From positions 116,213-180,212 of the forward strand of contig WPIO01000256.1 in the NCBI GenBank assembly GCA_009760855.2: 64,000 nucleotides of DNA, in the 5' to 3' direction. Positions 61,081 to 64,000 of the stretch are shown in pieces. A program made the position numbers and the translations under genes. Numbering within the stretch: the first letter of the stretch is position 1; every line of letters begins with the position of its first letter. The DNA is from Cristatella mucedo (taxonomy: Eukaryota > Bryozoa > Phylactolaemata > Cristatellidae). The notes under the pieces were generated by a model. The model did not search any database, was not told the origin of the DNA, and was given only the letters and a program-made list of their open reading frames with translations.

Positions 61081-64000
61081 GTAAGCTCTAATGGAAAGTT
61101 GAAAAGCTTGGATTTTTTTGAAACATCCTAAATATTTTGAATTAATTTTCCTCGTAAGTCGTCTGCTCTCACAGGCCATGGTGGCATAGTATAAACGATG
61201 ATCTTCAATTAAAAAGAATTGTTTTTGTGACGGCTCATGTCCTTTCTTTTAGTCGGTCACATACATTTGTTGAAACTACTATAACGAGAAAATGACATTT
61301 GACACTGTGTTCTTTAACCATCGTTGTAAGCAAGGTACTTCCTTATAGCATTCCTACTTGTTACATCACTTTCAAGCACAGTAGGGTTTTGTGTAATTCA
61401 CAATTACCTCATGCAACTAGCTATTATGTTGTGACAGTATAACGGTTATTCGAGCTTTCGCTCTATACGGTACGTTTTGGAGCTTTAACGGTCAACAACA
61501 TTCGAAATCACCTTAGTCTGAATGAGAAGCCGGAAGTTGATGTCGGGCCTAAATGTAAAAAAAAAAAAAAGAGCATAATCAGAACGTGAGCAGAATGATC
61601 AATAGATTCATCTGGCACGTGATATCCTTCCTCGACACCGTTGTACTTGTCGTATTATTAAAGAGTCCTGTGTAGAAAGAACCTCTGAATGAAAAATCTT
61701 AACATGCCGGTATAGAAAGCCTGCTTACATGCAACTTCGACAGCCCTTACGGTTGTGCCGGTGCTAATTTGGGCTTAATTAGAGGTGATTACAGATGCAA
61801 CGGTACCAGAAATTAGTTACAGCATCGATCGAAAAGTTAGTACTTGAAACGGTAGGCCTAAAAATGTTTAGCCTAGTGGTCTTATCGTCGGTTACATGCT
61901 TCTAGGATAATCGGAAGTGAATAATTTCCAGCTACTCTTAGTAGGTGTTCTAGGTTGCTTGCGAATTGGCTTGAACTGGGTGTAAATATGCTGCACTACA
62001 TTTACGTTTGATTCATGGCAACACTATGTGGTTGTTTGACATTAGAAAACGCATGTTTTTTTTTGATTCACCTGGTAAATAATAGACTGGCCTCGAGCCA
62101 TGTATTTTGTTATGTTAGTAGCCAAAGCTAGAAACCCCGTGAGGGTGTACGTACCTGACCTATCCACTTGCAGGAAGTTTAGCTGAGTGGTTTTCTATTT
62201 ATCGGCTCAAACGGCACAACAGGTGCAACTTCGCAGCTACTGGCAATGAAATCACGCCGGTTGGGAGTGGGAACCATTAATGATAATTACAACGACATCG
62301 ATTTCTCAATCTATTGAATAAACTTATACATCCCCGAAGCTAATACAATAAATGGAATGCTCATAATTCCCGAGTCGTTTAGCCTGCCTGGCTGTGGTGA
62401 TTTTATTCAAACGAAGTATTTCCATTGAAATCAATTATTGTTGTGGCAGCAGCCTAATTTAATTTTGCCTAGCAACCTATAGCTGTACGAAACGTTAAAC
62501 TAAAATAATCATGTTTGCATTTCTTTAATAACCTGAGCGTTGTTTTAAAGGGAATGGTTTATTTTAAGAATACTTCCTGCTGAAACACACCTTGTATAGA
62601 ACGTACGATTACGCTTTGCGGAAAATTAAAAAATCGTACGGCTTTAAGGTTAACAGCATGTAACGCAAAGATAATCTTTAATATAATAAATAAAAGCTGT
62701 TATTATGTCAATGACAACAACAATAGTCACGCTTAATTACTCACCGATTGGATTGACCTGGACGTTTGTTTTATTTGGATTGTAACAAAGGCCTAATTAA
62801 AGTTAATGAAGGATAGAGGGCAAGTATTCAAGAGAGATGCGAAATACTTTGCTGATTCTGTTCTACTTGTAAACTAAGGAAAGGCTGCGTTCTCATCACA
62901 ATTTCAGTTTAACATGCCGTAAAAGCTTAACGGGTTCGGACGTCTAACGGTCTAATAGCGTCTGAGCAGGTGTTTCAGGCTGGTTCACATACGTCATAGC
63001 ATTAAGTAAATATGTGGCGTTGTATTAAAATTCGATCATAGGAACTAGGGCCTTCCTTCTTACGGATTTTTTTCAAATCTTGTCCTTTCCTTAATCAACA
63101 CATCAATGTTTTGCTAGCATCATACGTTGTTTTCTAGTAGCTAAATAGCAGGTGAACGAAACGTCTCACTGCCGTCCATAAGCTGTGTCACCTACTGTTG
63201 TTAGGCGTTCAGCTAAGCGGATTTTTCAATTGTCGGCAACGGAGGCACACAAGTTTTGTTCTAGGCTCCACCCAAAAAGACAATCTCAAAATTATCGCAA
63301 GCTTAATCTCGCAGATAAGAGGCTTCAATTATCGACTGAGGTGGTTAGAAAAGCAATGGTAAGTGACAGGTGGTACATCACCCTCGAAAGATTAAACGTG
63401 GGTCTAGCTTTTACTTTCGCAGAGATTCAAAAAAACTAGATAGGATTAAAATGATTAATCACACTTATTGATTTCTACATAATCTAATACTGCTAAACGC
63501 AAAGCTTAACTATAATTACACAGACGGCCATACTAAGTTTAGCGTTATTCCGACCTCGTGTAATATTAGAACTTTCGGGCTTGCACTTTAAACTACAGCG
63601 TTTCATGAGCCAAGGAAAATGTTACTTCTCGGGTAATTGAGAGACCACCGAAGCATGCAGTAGCTAGTTCATGCTGGTTGCTTTCTGTTTAACTCACACA
63701 GGCTCTTGTTAAGTTTACTTATACCGCGATTGCTTTTAGTTAGCACTTACTTTTCTGGAACAGCGACTGAAATTGCTATTATGTGGCTAAACAACCGCAA
63801 ACGACTGGGCATAAAGCGTACATTAATTCAAACTTCCCCATCTTGTCATCATAGGTATTCAGGGTAAATGCAGCATAGCTCTTGTTGACTCCGAGTTCAA
63901 GGACTAAGCTATTGCGACTAGTGCAACCTGTTTTGGGTCTGTATAGGACAGGTGACTCATTCCCACAAGTACTTTTCGGATTTGAATGCCATCAATTCCA
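61081..64000 (+). repeat. Unit 12 intron, cut by window edge
   Basis: Young type for 2920 bp; the next exon would be expected near 64763. Small indels relative to units 8-11 are scarce at first (a 14-A run near 61558) but frequent after about 63060 and dense at 63780-63920. Confidence 0.8.

Larger units (their letters stand above)
41881..64000 (+). repeat. Tandem exon-intron array, young near-identical section
   Basis: Five full periods and one partial period of the same unit, now almost identical by eye. Exon starts are 3817, 3818, 3825, 3823 and 3823 bp apart. I saw no transposon inserts. A 66-codon antisense ORF inside the intron recurs almost unchanged at 48848, 52673, 56492 and 60325. 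The left boundary of homogenisation falls inside exon copy 7 (about 41880): its 5' part is of the old type and everything after it is of the young type. The array is cut by the window edge. Confidence 0.92.

Noticed and set aside
12805-64000. CRISPR array or non-coding satellite
   Set aside because: The period is in kilobases and each unit holds a spliceable LRR exon; the context is a eukaryotic gene.

Overview
The window is animal (metazoan) genomic DNA, not bacterial. There are no long ORFs. The coding signal lies in short exons with proper splice borders. The rest is intron sequence loaded with degraded non-LTR retrotransposons of a CR1/L2-like type, with an AP-type endonuclease and reverse transcriptase and AAT-rich 3' tails, and with tRNA-derived SINEs. 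A marine invertebrate is plausible, but I cannot name the species.

All gene evidence points to one large plus-strand gene that enters from the left and runs off the right edge. Its parts are: (i) an exon for the C-terminal half of a CARD-like death-fold domain (96-261); (ii) a possible CARD N-half exon of uncertain status (about 6858-7052); (iii) an exon opening a leucine-rich-repeat (LRR) solenoid (7361-7593); (iv) twelve copies of one 47-codon exon, each encoding two LRRs (24+23 residues), at 14337, 20712, 25263, 29153, 33347, 38012, 41834, 45651, 49469, 53294, 57117 and 60940. Every copy sits between an AG acceptor and the donor GCG|gtaagc and is phase 0 at both ends. Copies can therefore be joined, added or skipped without changing frame. 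The CARD exon (ends phase 1), the first LRR exon (phase 1 to 0) and the repeat exon (phase 0 to 0) join in frame as read. The inferred product is an intracellular CARD-LRR receptor-like protein with at least 24 LRRs from the array.

Layout: 1-12.8 kb holds the 5' part of the gene, broken up by LINE and SINE debris. From about 12.8 kb to the right edge the DNA is a tandem array whose basic unit is about 3.82 kb (exon plus its intron). The left part (12.8-41.9 kb) is old: units are diverged, vary in length, carry LINE and SINE insertions, one large deletion, one fusion that probably removed an exon, and a double fold-back inversion. The right part (41.9-64 kb) is young: successive exon starts are 3817, 3818, 3825, 3823 and 3823 bp apart and the units look almost identical by eye.

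Most exon differences fall on residues expected on the concave, ligand-facing side of the solenoid. Copies 9 and 11 carry single-base frameshifts at short homopolymers, which may be real or consensus errors. The array continues past the right edge, where small indels become frequent.
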